From Peptococcaceae bacterium UBA4068 (GTDB lineage: Bacteria > Bacillota > Dehalobacteriia > UBA4068), in the NCBI GenBank assembly GCA_002382665.1, contig DFZA01000007.1, forward strand, positions 162,348 to 226,347: a stretch of DNA of 64,000 nucleotides. The letters are read 5' to 3'. The position numbers and the translations under genes are program-made. The notes below the pieces were generated by a model. That model worked only from the letters and a program-made list of their open reading frames with translations, was not told the DNA's origin and ran no database searches. Below are positions 16,212 to 23,855 of this stretch, piece after piece; position 1 is the stretch's first letter, and every line of letters starts with the position of its first letter.

Positions 16212-17060
16212 TTATAAACACAATATTAGTTCACGAACTATCTTACAGGCCACCGCAGTAGAAACACCGCTGGTATCATAATCAGGAGCTAATTCCGTAA
16301 CATCGCAGCCGACAACGTTTGTATCTTTACAGACCAGAAAGACCGCCTCCAACAACTGGGAGAAACTGACTCCGCCTGCCTCAGGCGTACCAGTACCGGA
16401 CATGATTGATGGGTCAAGCACATCCAGATCAAGCGTAAAATATACGGGTTTTCCCTTCAGAGATGCGACTGTTTCTTTTAAACCATCGAAATCAAACTTT
16501 CTGGTTGATACATGGCTTTTGCCCCAAATGAACTCTTCTCTGTCTCCGGAACGGATGCCAAATTGGAAAATCCGTCCGTCACCGATCATATCCCAACATC
16601 GGCGTAATACACAAGCATGAGACAACTGAGTACCAAAAAAACTATCCCTTAAATCTGCGTGAGCGTCAAAATGAATAATATTTAAATCGGCATAACGTTT
16701 AGCTACCGCCTCTACTGCACCTGCTGTCACAAGATGTTCTCCGCCCAGCATCAGCGGTATTTTCCCATCAGAGAGTATGATCTCAGTCCTTTCGCGGATA
16801 GCCGCCAAAGAAAGCTGCGAATCGCCAAAACATAATTCCAGATCACCGCTATCAAATACCTGTACTTCCTTAATATCTTTATCTAAATATGGGCTATAGG
16901 TTTCCAACCCGATCGATTCGCTCCTGATCGCTCGACTACCAAAACGGCAACCTGGACGGTATGATGTGGTGGAATCAAACGGCGCGCCAAATATAACTAT
17001 CTTTGCCTGATCATATTCGGCATCACAACTAAGGAAGGTTTCAATATTTTTTTTCAACAT
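16212..17060 (-). CDS. speB: Agmatinase / ureohydrolase
   Basis: A 282-residue binuclear Mn2+ ureohydrolase of the arginase-agmatinase family. Metal ligands are visible in GGEHLVTAGAV, IIHFDAHADLRDSF and LDLDVLDPSIMSGTGTPEAGG. The family converts agmatine to putrescine and urea; homologues accept N1-aminopropylagmatine, giving spermidine. The substrate choice here decides which route the operon uses. Its start overlaps the speE stop by 20 nt, indicating coupled translation. Confidence 0.92.
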   Translation of the reverse strand: MLKKNIETFLSCDAEYDQAKIVIFGAPFDSTTSYRPGCRFGSRAIRSESIGLETYSPYLDKDIKEVQVFDSGDLELCFGDSQLSLAAIRERTEIILSDGKIPLMLGGEHLVTAGAVEAVAKRYADLNIIHFDAHADLRDSFFGTQLSHACVLRRCWDMIGDGRIFQFGIRSGDREEFIWGKSHVSTRKFDFDGLKETVASLKGKPVYFTLDLDVLDPSIMSGTGTPEAGGVSFSQLLEAVFLVCKDTNVVGCDVTELAPDYDTSGVSTAVACKIVRELILCL

Positions 17061-17901
17061 TTTTTAAAAACTCCTCGACATAAGCAGGCAGCGCAAAAGC
17101 ACCGACATGCAGATTTGTTGTATAATATCTTGTTTTAATACCGAGTTTGTTCCAATCGGCGGCCTGCAAATCATGAACCGGATGATACTTTTTGGAGGCA
17201 AAACCAAATAACCAATGGCCGGACGGATAAGTCGGTATATGCGCCTGATAGAGACGGCTGATAGGAAAATTTTCAATAATGTGTTGGTGCGCCAATTGAC
17301 AAGCTTTGGCATCCTCAGTATAGAACGGGCTTTCATGCTGATTAACCATAATACCATCATCATGCAAAGCCTTGTAGCAATTGCCATAAAACTCTCTGGT
17401 AAACAAGCCCTCGCCGGGGCCGAAAGGATCGGTTGAATCAACAATAATCAAATCATATATGTCCTTCTTGGAACGCATGAATTTTAATCCGTCTTCAAAA
17501 TAAATATTAACGCGTGGATCGTCTAATTTCCCTGCCGTTTGCGGCAGATACTGTCGGCAGACTTCGACTACCAGCGGATCGATTTCCGCGACATCTATTT
17601 TCTTAATTGTATCATAACGGGTCAGCTCACGGATAACGCCGCCATCGCCGCCGCCAATCACCAGAACATGTTCGACTGCAGGATGAACAGACATCGGCAC
17701 ATGCGTCATCATCTCATGATAAATGAATTCATCCTTTTCGGTCAGCATGATGTAACCGTCCAATATCAGAATACGGCCAAACTCTTTGGATTCAAATACG
17801 TCAATGCGTTGAAAGTCACTCTGACCGTAATAAAGCTGTCGCTCTACCCTGATAGAAAACTTGACATTGGGCGTATGCCGTTCGGAAAACCATAATTCCA
17901 C
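17041..17901 (-). CDS. speE: Polyamine aminopropyltransferase (spermidine synthase)
   Basis: A 286-residue aminopropyltransferase with the N-terminal beta domain and methyltransferase-like core: VLVIGGGDGGVIRELTRY binds decarboxylated SAM, VAEIDPLVVE follows, and DLIIVDSTDPFGPGEGLFTREFY carries the catalytic aspartate. It starts at GTG (17899-17901) 7 nt after GGAGTG. It needs decarboxylated SAM made by SpeD, and no speD lies in this window. It may act on putrescine or agmatine. Second gene of the operon, 4 nt after speA. Confidence 0.93.
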   Translation of the reverse strand: MELWFSERHTPNVKFSIRVERQLYYGQSDFQRIDVFESKEFGRILILDGYIMLTEKDEFIYHEMMTHVPMSVHPAVEHVLVIGGGDGGVIRELTRYDTIKKIDVAEIDPLVVEVCRQYLPQTAGKLDDPRVNIYFEDGLKFMRSKKDIYDLIIVDSTDPFGPGEGLFTREFYGNCYKALHDDGIMVNQHESPFYTEDAKACQLAHQHIIENFPISRLYQAHIPTYPSGHWLFGFASKKYHPVHDLQAADWNKLGIKTRYYTTNLHVGAFALPAYVEEFLKNVEKKY

Positions 17902-17905
17902 CGTT

Positions 17906-19360
17906 TTACACTCCTTTTAAGACATTCAATAATTCTATGCTGGGATCTTCCGATCCCGTCAACGAACAACCTTTCAATTTGGCATAGCGAATATACGCCA
18001 ATATCTGCTTGGTGATTCTTTCCCCCGGAGCCAAAACAGGAATTCCCGGCGGATAGCACATGACAAATTCACTGCAAATCCTGCCTTCAGTTTCTTCAAT
18101 CGGCACTGACTCTTTAGGAGCATAAAATGCTTCCTGCGGCGTAACAACAACCAGAGGATCAATATACTCCTGCGAAAGCAAGCCGGTTTTATCCCTCTGA
18201 TACCTACGCCGGACTTCGGAAAGAGCGCTTACCAACCGCTCGACATCCTGTTTACGGTCACCTATAGAAATATAGGCTAAAATATTACCAATATCGCCAA
18301 ACTCAATTTGGATATTATATTCATCACGCAAAATATCGTAAACTTCGATACCTGCCAAACCAATATCAAGAGTGTTGACGGAAAGCTTAGTAACATCATA
18401 ATCAAAAATACTGCTGCCATTATTCAATTCCCGTGAATAAGCATAATAATCGCCGATGGCGTTTATCTCCGCGCGCGCATATTCCGCCAAATCCACAACT
18501 CTGGCAAATTCCTCTCTTCCTCTTAACGCCAGATTGCGGCGAGAAATATCCAGGCTGGCCAATAATAAATATGAGCTACTGGTTGTTTGCGTTAAATTAA
18601 TGATCTGTCTGACATAACCGGCGTTAACTTCATTGCCAATCAGTAAATAAGAGCTTTGGGTCAGACTGCCGCCGGATTTATGCATACTGACAGCAGCCAT
18701 ATCGGCGCCGGCAGCCATAGCAGACACAGGCAGCCCGTCGCCAAAATAGAAATGGGTGCCATGCGCCTCATCAACCAAAACTGACATGTTATGACGATGA
18801 GCTAAATCCACTATCGATCTTAAATCTGAGCAAATACCATAATAAGTAGGATTATTTACTAATACCGCTACTGCATCGGGATTGGATTTAATTGCTTGCT
18901 CCAGTTGTTCTACGCTCATACCTAACGAAATGCCCAATCTCTGGTCAACATCAGGATTAACATAAACGGGCTTAGCGCCAGATAAGATCAGCGCATTAAT
19001 GATGCTGCGATGAACATTGCGTGGCAAAATTATTTTATTCCCGCGTAGACAAACGGCAAGTATCATACTTTGCACCGCAGAAGTAGTACCGCCGACCATT
19101 AGGAAGGCATGAGCAGCACCGAAAGCCTCTGCTGCCAAATCCTCCGCCTCAGCAATCACCGAGACCGGATGGCAGAGGTTATCAAGTGGTTTCATTGAAT
19201 TGACATCGAGACTCACGCATTTTTCACCCAATAGTTCTACGAGCTCGCGATTGCCCCGCCCGCGTTTGTGTCCCGGCACATCAAAGGGTACTACCCGCAT
19301 TTGACGAAACCGATCCAAAGCCTCGTAAATAGGCGCACTGGTCTGTGGTAGTTTTGCCAT
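17906..19360 (-). CDS. speA: Arginine (Orn/Lys/Arg family) decarboxylase
   Basis: A 484-residue fold-I PLP decarboxylase lacking the N-terminal wing domain of the inducible enterobacterial enzymes, like Bacillus SpeA. The PLP lysine lies in AVSMHKSGGSLTQSSYLL (residue about 228), preceded by LVDEAHGTHFYF; the N-terminal FDVPGHKRGRGN and C-terminal YPPGIPVLAPGERITKQI are family signatures. The presence of speB makes arginine the likely substrate, giving agmatine. First gene of the operon; ATG 19358-19360 follows GAGGT (19369-19373), which itself immediately follows an intrinsic terminator. Confidence 0.92.
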   Translation of the reverse strand: MAKLPQTSAPIYEALDRFRQMRVVPFDVPGHKRGRGNRELVELLGEKCVSLDVNSMKPLDNLCHPVSVIAEAEDLAAEAFGAAHAFLMVGGTTSAVQSMILAVCLRGNKIILPRNVHRSIINALILSGAKPVYVNPDVDQRLGISLGMSVEQLEQAIKSNPDAVAVLVNNPTYYGICSDLRSIVDLAHRHNMSVLVDEAHGTHFYFGDGLPVSAMAAGADMAAVSMHKSGGSLTQSSYLLIGNEVNAGYVRQIINLTQTTSSSYLLLASLDISRRNLALRGREEFARVVDLAEYARAEINAIGDYYAYSRELNNGSSIFDYDVTKLSVNTLDIGLAGIEVYDILRDEYNIQIEFGDIGNILAYISIGDRKQDVERLVSALSEVRRRYQRDKTGLLSQEYIDPLVVVTPQEAFYAPKESVPIEETEGRICSEFVMCYPPGIPVLAPGERITKQILAYIRYAKLKGCSLTGSEDPSIELLNVLKGV

Positions 19361-19374
19361 TTCTCAATACCTCA

Positions 19375-19418
19375 AAAAACAAAAAATGCAAGTAAGTGGC
19401 ATAATGCACTTTACTTGC
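19375..19418 (-). terminator. Attenuator-type terminator directly before speA
   Basis: Minus-strand hairpin with arms 19407-19418 and 19388-19398 (GCAAGTAA-GTG pairing, one bulge) followed by TTTTTTGTTTTTTG. The speA ribosome binding site begins 2 nt after the T tract, so this must be read through for speA expression unless a promoter I cannot see lies inside it. Confidence 0.8.
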
Positions 19419-19764
19419 GTTGTATTCCCTTTTTTCTGATTTTTAATATAGCGAGATATCAAAACAAAGATCATCACTATTAAACATATATAAAAAACAG
19501 ATTAAGGATTCAGAGTCTATATAGCAAATATTTTACTTTTACTACTCTTATTGACAGTTTCACAAGTATTGTGAGCTATATGCCCACTGGTTATGAAGTA
19601 ACCAACTTATAAAATTCGAGCTTTTAACTCAATCAATAAGGCAACTTAGTTGCCAATCGGCAGTTGACCCGGCTGTCCGTATGGCCTTAACCTTATATTA
19701 TTAAGGTGGTCAAAAAATATTTGCATGGAAAGACGAATCAAAGTCTGTTTCCCATGTGGTTAAT
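19419..19764 (-). ncRNA. Structured leader or small RNA upstream of speA (unidentified)
   Basis: From the promoter at 19765-19793 a transcript would start near 19758. Its first 200 nt fold densely: CATGG...GTC hairpin (19724-19756), CCTTAATA/TATAAGG (19691-19706), a closing helix TTGACC/GGTCAA (19708-19713 with 19664-19669) around that hairpin, GGCAAC/GTTGCC (19640-19654), GGTTA/TAACC (19589-19603) and CACAA/TTGTG (19561-19573). TGCC-GATT-GGCA overlaps the 19640-19654 hairpin, so two alternative pairings exist. It may be a free-standing RNA or a riboswitch-like leader acting on the terminator at 19388. I recognise no family with confidence; a raiA-type or 6S-type RNA would need testing. Confidence 0.55.
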
Positions 19765-19793
19765 AGTCTACCATAATGCGATTTAATAGTCAA
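19765..19793 (-). promoter_or_regulatory. Promoter of the speA leader RNA
   Basis: Minus strand TTGACT (19788-19793), 17-bp spacer, TAGACT (19765-19770) with extended TGG. It is the only good sigma-A promoter seen between spoVT and speA. Confidence 0.75.
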
Positions 19794-19853
19794 CAAATTG
19801 TTATTAGATCAGATATAAACAGTCAATTTTAGCAGGATGATTATAATGATGAA

Positions 19854-19880
19854 ACGTAAAAGGGCCGCTGCAGGCGGCCC
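19854..19880 (-). terminator. Terminator after spoVT
   Basis: Minus strand GGGCCGC-CTGCA-GCGGCCC (19862-19880) followed by TTTTACG. Separates spoVT from the leader RNA transcription unit. Confidence 0.85.
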
Positions 19881-19902
19881 AAATAAATAAATTTAATCAA
19901 TA

Positions 19903-20475
19903 TTATTGCTCTATTTGTTTTGCCATTACTCCGGCCGCCGATTGAGCAACTTTACGTTCCAAATCGCCCAACTCGGTACCGCCTTCTTTATCGCAAATTA
20001 CTACCGCGCCAATGGGGTCGCCTTGAGATACTATCGGCATTACCATTTCACTATAAAACCGATAACTTTCTTCACCGTTGTCCTCGGCAACAATGCTGCC
20101 TCCCGTGTGCTGGGTGCCACTGTTGCGGTAATTTGTAATCATCGGTTTTCGCTGCTCCATCGATTTTTCGACCATAGAGCCAATACCTTTGCCTAAAAAA
20201 TCCTTCTTGGACGCGCCGCTGACGGCAATAATTGTGTCGCGGTCGGTAATAAATACTGTTTTCCCCAATGCATCATATATGGCGTCGGCATATTCACGGG
20301 CAAATGTAGCCAGTTCGCCAATGGGCGAATATTTTTTAAGGATAATTTCGCCTTCACGATCAACAAATATTTCTAAGGGATCGCCGCAACGAATCCTCAG
20401 GTTGCGTCGGATTTCTTTTGGTATTACCACTCGGCCAAGGTCATCTATACGGCGCACAATTCCTGTTGCTTTCAT
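19903..20475 (-). CDS. spoVT: Stage V sporulation protein T
   Basis: A 190-residue regulator with an N-terminal AbrB-type swapped-hairpin DNA-binding domain (MKATGIVRRIDDLGRVVIPKEIRRNLRI, then GDPLEIFVDREGEIILKKY) and a C-terminal GAF-like domain from about residue 55 (YADAIYDALGKTVFITDRD, VMPIVSQGDPIGAVVICDKE). SpoVT modulates forespore gene expression in endospore formers. The family is usually near 180 residues, so it is complete. A GGAGGAA site precedes the ATG. It is monocistronic, bounded by its own terminator. Confidence 0.97.
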   Translation of the reverse strand: MKATGIVRRIDDLGRVVIPKEIRRNLRIRCGDPLEIFVDREGEIILKKYSPIGELATFAREYADAIYDALGKTVFITDRDTIIAVSGASKKDFLGKGIGSMVEKSMEQRKPMITNYRNSGTQHTGGSIVAEDNGEESYRFYSEMVMPIVSQGDPIGAVVICDKEGGTELGDLERKVAQSAAGVMAKQIEQ

Positions 20476-20534
20476 AAAATTCCTCCATCGGCAGTTTATT
20501 GAAACTCATAGCTTATTGTTTGCCGAAAAAAGGA

Positions 20535-20563
20535 TATTATGCAAATGTATGTTAGCTTTTTCA
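20535..20563 (-). promoter_or_regulatory. Candidate sigma-G promoter of spoVT
   Basis: Minus strand TGAAAA (20558-20563), 16-bp spacer, CATAATA (20535-20541). The -10 fits the sigma-G pattern CATAnTA and the -35 is a near match to TGnATA. In Bacillus subtilis spoVT is sigma-G dependent. No other promoter was evident. Confidence 0.4.
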
Positions 20564-20677
20564 GCATTTAAATACTTTTGATCTAATTTAAACTAGTATA
20601 AAAATTTTCATGAAATGAATAAATGGATTAATATGGATAAATCGTATTATAAATGAATACAAAAAAATATCTCCGAA

Positions 20678-20760
20678 ATGGCAAACTTGGCGAAAGCCAG
20701 GGACGCAAAGCTTAGGGTCTAAGGGCAGTCTTGATGATGCCTATGACAGCCGGTTGCCGA
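20678..20760 (+). ncRNA. Class I cyclic di-GMP riboswitch (GEMM-I)
   Basis: The aptamer core is clear: GGCAAAC, a stem TTGGC-GAAA-GCCAG with GNRA tetraloop, GGGACGCAAAGC, then the second stem carrying CTAAG on one side and TATG on the other (the 11-nt tetraloop-receptor signature), closing with AGCCGGTTGCC. P1 pairs GGCAA (20680-20684) with TTGCC (20753-20757). An intrinsic terminator follows at 20783-20812, so transcription of the downstream secreted protein is expected to respond to c-di-GMP. Direction (on or off) is not decided by inspection. Confidence 0.93.
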
Positions 20761-20782
20761 AGAGAGTCGCAGAAATTTTAGC

Positions 20783-20812
20783 TGTGCGCTCTTTTGGACG
20801 CACATTTTTTTT
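20783..20812 (+). terminator. Expression-platform terminator of the c-di-GMP riboswitch
   Basis: Stem TGTGCG/CGCACA (20783-20788, 20799-20804) followed by eight T. It lies between the aptamer and the ribosome binding site (AAAGGA) of the gene at 20840. Confidence 0.85.
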
Positions 20813-20839
20813 CGGAGCAAAAAGAAAGGATGAAGAAAA

Positions 20840-21832
20840 ATGAAAAAATTACTTGTACTCGTATTAGCCTTAGCACTGGTATTATCGTTTTCCATTACAG
20901 CATTGGCCGCTGGCAACGGTAATGGTCATGGTAATGGCACCAGCAACGGTAATGGCAATAATGCCATTACTGAAAATGTTGATACCACCATAACCGATGA
21001 AAATACTCCGAACGGACAGCAAAACAAAGAGGAAAACGCATTAAAGAAAGCATTTAAATTAGAACTTAACCAGGAAAAGAAGGCGCTTCAGCAACAGAAA
21101 TGCGATCTGGAAGCACAGATTTTATCTTTACAATTAGAATATAATGCGGCGATAGCTGCCGGCGATCCTGACGGTACCGCTGCTGCTATTCTTGAAAGTA
21201 TCAATACTCTGGAATCACAAATAGCAGGTTTACAGGCACAAATCAAAGAAACCATCAACGAAAGATTTATGGTGACGAAAACCATGTATACGGCTGAAGA
21301 GCTGGCGCAATTTGAGAACGCAGACGCTCTTATCGAACAAATGTATGCGGATGCATACACCCTGGAAGCCGGCAGCATAACAGTTAAAAACAATATTATT
21401 AAACTTGAAGCTCCCGCATATATCAAAGGCGGTGTGACATTGATCCCGGTCAGAACCATTACCGAAGAACTTGGCGCCACTGTTGATTATGATACAGAAA
21501 ACAAAACTGTTACCGTTAGCTTAAATAATACTATTGTTGTATTTGCTATCGGTAGCACTACCGTAACTATTGACGGTACTGTAGTTGATATGGCTCAACC
21601 GGCCAATATCACTTGCGGTAGGACATATATCCCGCTACGTTTCCTTGCCGAAACCTTTGGCCTCAATGTCACTTGGGATGATGAAAACGAAATTATCGAC
21701 ATTGATGGAGAAGAAATTACGGAAGATCCAATTGATGATCCAGTGGAAGACCCCGTGGAAGACCCCGTGGAAGACCCCGTGGATGATCCCGTGGATGATC
21801 CAGCTGATGGAGGAAGCGAAAATTCCATCTAG
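20840..21832 (+). CDS. Secreted protein with coiled coil, copper amine oxidase N-terminal-like domain and acidic repeat tail
   Basis: A 330-residue exported protein. The signal peptide (MKKLLVLVLALALVLSFSI...ALA) is followed by a Gly/Asn-rich stretch (GNGNGHGNGTSNGNGNN), a coiled coil from about 55 to 140 (KLELNQEKKALQQQKCDLEAQI...), then a Cu_amine_oxidN1-type domain of about 110 residues with its two repeats (TLIPVRTITEELGATVDYD and TYIPLRFLAETFGLNVTWDD). Such domains in Firmicutes act as cell-surface or stalk modules, not enzymes. The tail consists of DPVE/DPVD units and ends GGSENSI. The c-di-GMP riboswitch upstream points to a role in surface attachment or lifestyle switching (inference). 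Terminator at 21867. Confidence 0.85.
   Translation: MKKLLVLVLALALVLSFSITALAAGNGNGHGNGTSNGNGNNAITENVDTTITDENTPNGQQNKEENALKKAFKLELNQEKKALQQQKCDLEAQILSLQLEYNAAIAAGDPDGTAAAILESINTLESQIAGLQAQIKETINERFMVTKTMYTAEELAQFENADALIEQMYADAYTLEAGSITVKNNIIKLEAPAYIKGGVTLIPVRTITEELGATVDYDTENKTVTVSLNNTIVVFAIGSTTVTIDGTVVDMAQPANITCGRTYIPLRFLAETFGLNVTWDDENEIIDIDGEEITEDPIDDPVEDPVEDPVEDPVDDPVDDPADGGSENSI
21740..21806 (+). repeat. Short tandem repeat encoding DPVE/DPVD tail
   Basis: Tandem 12-bp units encoding D-P-V-E and then D-P-V-D, with near-identical copies (GTGGAAGACCCC). Such low-complexity arrays change copy number readily. Confidence 0.85.
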
Positions 21833-21866
21833 GATTCAATTTAATTTAAGTTTTATATTTTTATAT

Positions 21867-21896
21867 AAAAAAGCCTTAGGTTCCTAAGGCTTTTTT
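21867..21896 (+). terminator. Terminator after the riboswitch-controlled gene
   Basis: AAAAAAGCCTTAG/CTAAGGCTTTTTT hairpin (21867-21896) with T6 tail. Confidence 0.93.
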
Positions 21897-22000
21897 ATTA
21901 TAATTAAAATGTTTGAGTACACAGGGCTTTTAAAGACGCTTGATTCTTGGGAACGGCAAAAATAATGGAACGATTGATCATTCATACTATTACCATTTTT

Positions 22001-22414
22001 TTAGCACTGAATATGCTGATAACCATTGATGGTACAGCCCCTGTTTGCAACAGCCTGCTGGGTTACCGCCTCACATTTTGTGCTGGCTTTGCCTCCCATA
22101 GTAAAAAATAAAGATACCTTTTTGCCCGGCGGCAATTGTTCCACCGTACTGTTAAAGGCAGGCGCCGGAAATCCGGCCCAGATCGGCGCACCGATGACTA
22201 TTTCGTCATAATCATTCAAATCAACACTAAGCGGTTCGATTTCTGTTTTTCGGTGTCCCATCGCTTGCGGACAACCAATAAGATACAAGTTGATTTTGCT
22301 GCGTCTTTTTTTCTCTTTTACCTCAACAATATCGGCATTATTTTGTTCTGCAATATGCTGCGCCTCTTTTTGTGTATTGCCGGAAACAGAATAATATATA
22401 ACCAGTTTTTTCAT
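22001..22414 (-). CDS. Small flavodoxin
   Basis: A 137-residue flavodoxin-like protein. MKKLVIYYSVSGNTQKEAQHIA holds the FMN phosphate loop, and DEIVIGAPIWAGFPAPAFNSTVEQL and VSLFFTMGGKAS correspond to the 60s and 90s FMN loops. It ends with two cysteines (TINGYQHIQC). Genes of this kind encode electron carriers or menaquinone/protoporphyrinogen-type flavodoxin reductants; no partner is adjacent. Good ribosome binding site is lacking (TTATGAAAA preceded by AGCTGGTGAAC). Flanking gaps of about 100 bp hold nothing recognisable. Confidence 0.8.
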   Translation of the reverse strand: MKKLVIYYSVSGNTQKEAQHIAEQNNADIVEVKEKKRRSKINLYLIGCPQAMGHRKTEIEPLSVDLNDYDEIVIGAPIWAGFPAPAFNSTVEQLPPGKKVSLFFTMGGKASTKCEAVTQQAVANRGCTINGYQHIQC

Positions 22415-22518
22415 AAGTTCACCAGCTTTTTATTTTTAGTATACCATATTTTGCCAAATCAATTAACATTTATTCACAATAAAAATTAAGGGTTTTATTT
22501 TTAAGTTCAAATATACTA

Positions 22519-23583
22519 TTACTCCTTCATCCACAATGTTTTGAAATCATCCTTCATTGAAATCGGCGTCCAGCCATTTTCATGACAGGCATTCAAAGAC
22601 TTGTCAGCATCATACTCATATTCCCGTTTACTGTCATCATGTATTAATAAACCGGTGAATGTATGGTAGTTTTCATTGCTGTTAGTATAATTAATCATCG
22701 GATAATCGCCGCTGCTGTTGCCAAAAGCCATCACCGGTCTTTTACCGATCTGTCTGTAAATATTATACACCTTGGCTGTATTAAAATTAAAGCCATAATA
22801 TGTTCGCTGCCTTAACAACTCATCATCAACAGAGAATTTATGGCTATCCTGAAATTGGGTTGAACCATATAAATTTATATCGCTGCCAATTATCTGACTG
22901 TAGGGCAAATCAAGTATACCTTTATTAGCGCCCCAGAGGGTTGTGCGTTCCGAACCTGATACAATATATACCGTAAAATCATTGTCTTCCAAGTAAGTGA
23001 TCAATTCAAGCATCGGCTGGTAAAATGCATCCGACCAAGTCATATCAAAATTAGGATGCTTCGATGCCATGAAGTCCGAGACATAAGTAATATAATCCTC
23101 AACCGGCATACCCTCAAAAGCGCCGCCCATTACCGCATAAAGCAGATCGGTACCAGACTTACTCAGCTCTGGATCATCAGCTAATTGCTGCTGTAGAGCA
23201 CGGTAATTATCATAAAGAGCGTCGCCTTCATCGATCTTGCCATCCTTTATCAATTCTTCTACCCGATAAAAAGCAACAGCAACGCCCAAAACGGTCGCCG
23301 TATCAGTACCTTCCGTGAGAATAGTGCCATCCTCATCAAAAACGGCTATCCGATCCTCGACCGGAATAAAATCTTCGCTATTCTCGTTTGTCACTGATTG
23401 CACATATTCTGTTATTGCTGATTTGGTTGGGGAATTTTCTGACCAGGAAACCAGTATTTGACTGGCATGAGTAGGTGTTTTTGCAAAGTAGTTCTCTTTG
23501 CATCCACCGGTAATAAGTATGCAAAGCACTAATAACGATACGAAAATCATCCATCGTATTTTTCTTAGATAACAAGGTTTCAC
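22519..23583 (-). CDS. HAD-superfamily phosphatase lipoprotein
   Basis: A 354-residue exported protein starting at GTG (after AAAGGAAG). The N-terminal hydrophobic helix ends in a lipobox (LITGGC, Cys about residue 28), so it is probably membrane-anchored outside the cell. The HAD motifs are in order: motif I IAVFDEDGTILTE (DxDGT with both aspartates), motif II YIVSGSERTT, motif III lysine in DSHKFS, motif IV FGNSSGDYPMI. It belongs to the phosphoserine phosphatase-like group; substrate unknown, presumably an extracellular phosphomonoester. It is monocistronic. Confidence 0.8.
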   Translation of the reverse strand: MKPCYLRKIRWMIFVSLLVLCILITGGCKENYFAKTPTHASQILVSWSENSPTKSAITEYVQSVTNENSEDFIPVEDRIAVFDEDGTILTEGTDTATVLGVAVAFYRVEELIKDGKIDEGDALYDNYRALQQQLADDPELSKSGTDLLYAVMGGAFEGMPVEDYITYVSDFMASKHPNFDMTWSDAFYQPMLELITYLEDNDFTVYIVSGSERTTLWGANKGILDLPYSQIIGSDINLYGSTQFQDSHKFSVDDELLRQRTYYGFNFNTAKVYNIYRQIGKRPVMAFGNSSGDYPMINYTNSNENYHTFTGLLIHDDSKREYEYDADKSLNACHENGWTPISMKDDFKTLWMKE

Positions 23584-23764
23584 CGGTTTTCACTTCCTTT
23601 ATACTGCGTTATTAATAACCTGATAATTCTATGTTTATCACATAATAACGGTTTTAATACACAAAAATTTTAGCCGTATTAGCTACTGACTTTTCCTCCC
23701 AGATCAACATGAACTTTAAACCTTTAGTAATACTTTTTTTGTCGTAGTACAACTAAGACAAAAA
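23584..23764. other. Intergenic region before the HAD lipoprotein gene
   Basis: About 180 bp of AT-rich sequence between the HAD gene start and the terminator of the histidine kinase unit. It must hold the HAD promoter but I see no convincing -35/-10 pair. Confidence 0.4.
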
Positions 23765-23802
23765 ATCCCCGTCTTGTACAAGTGTCGTATCAAAACGGAG
23801 AT
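23759..23802 (-). terminator. Terminator after the histidine kinase gene
   Basis: Minus strand ATCTCCGT (23795-23802) pairs with ACGGGGAT (23765-23772), with one G-U pair, followed by TTTTTTG. The loop contains a CTTGTACAAG palindrome. Confidence 0.65.
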
Positions 23803-23855
23803 CAAAGCATTTTCGATTTCAATGAATGAATTATATTGGTTATATTAAAGGACAA

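Noticed and set aside
21595..21828. Minus-strand GSS-repeat ORF opposite the DPVE tail
   Set aside because: Antisense reading of the tandem repeat; no ribosome binding site or homology.
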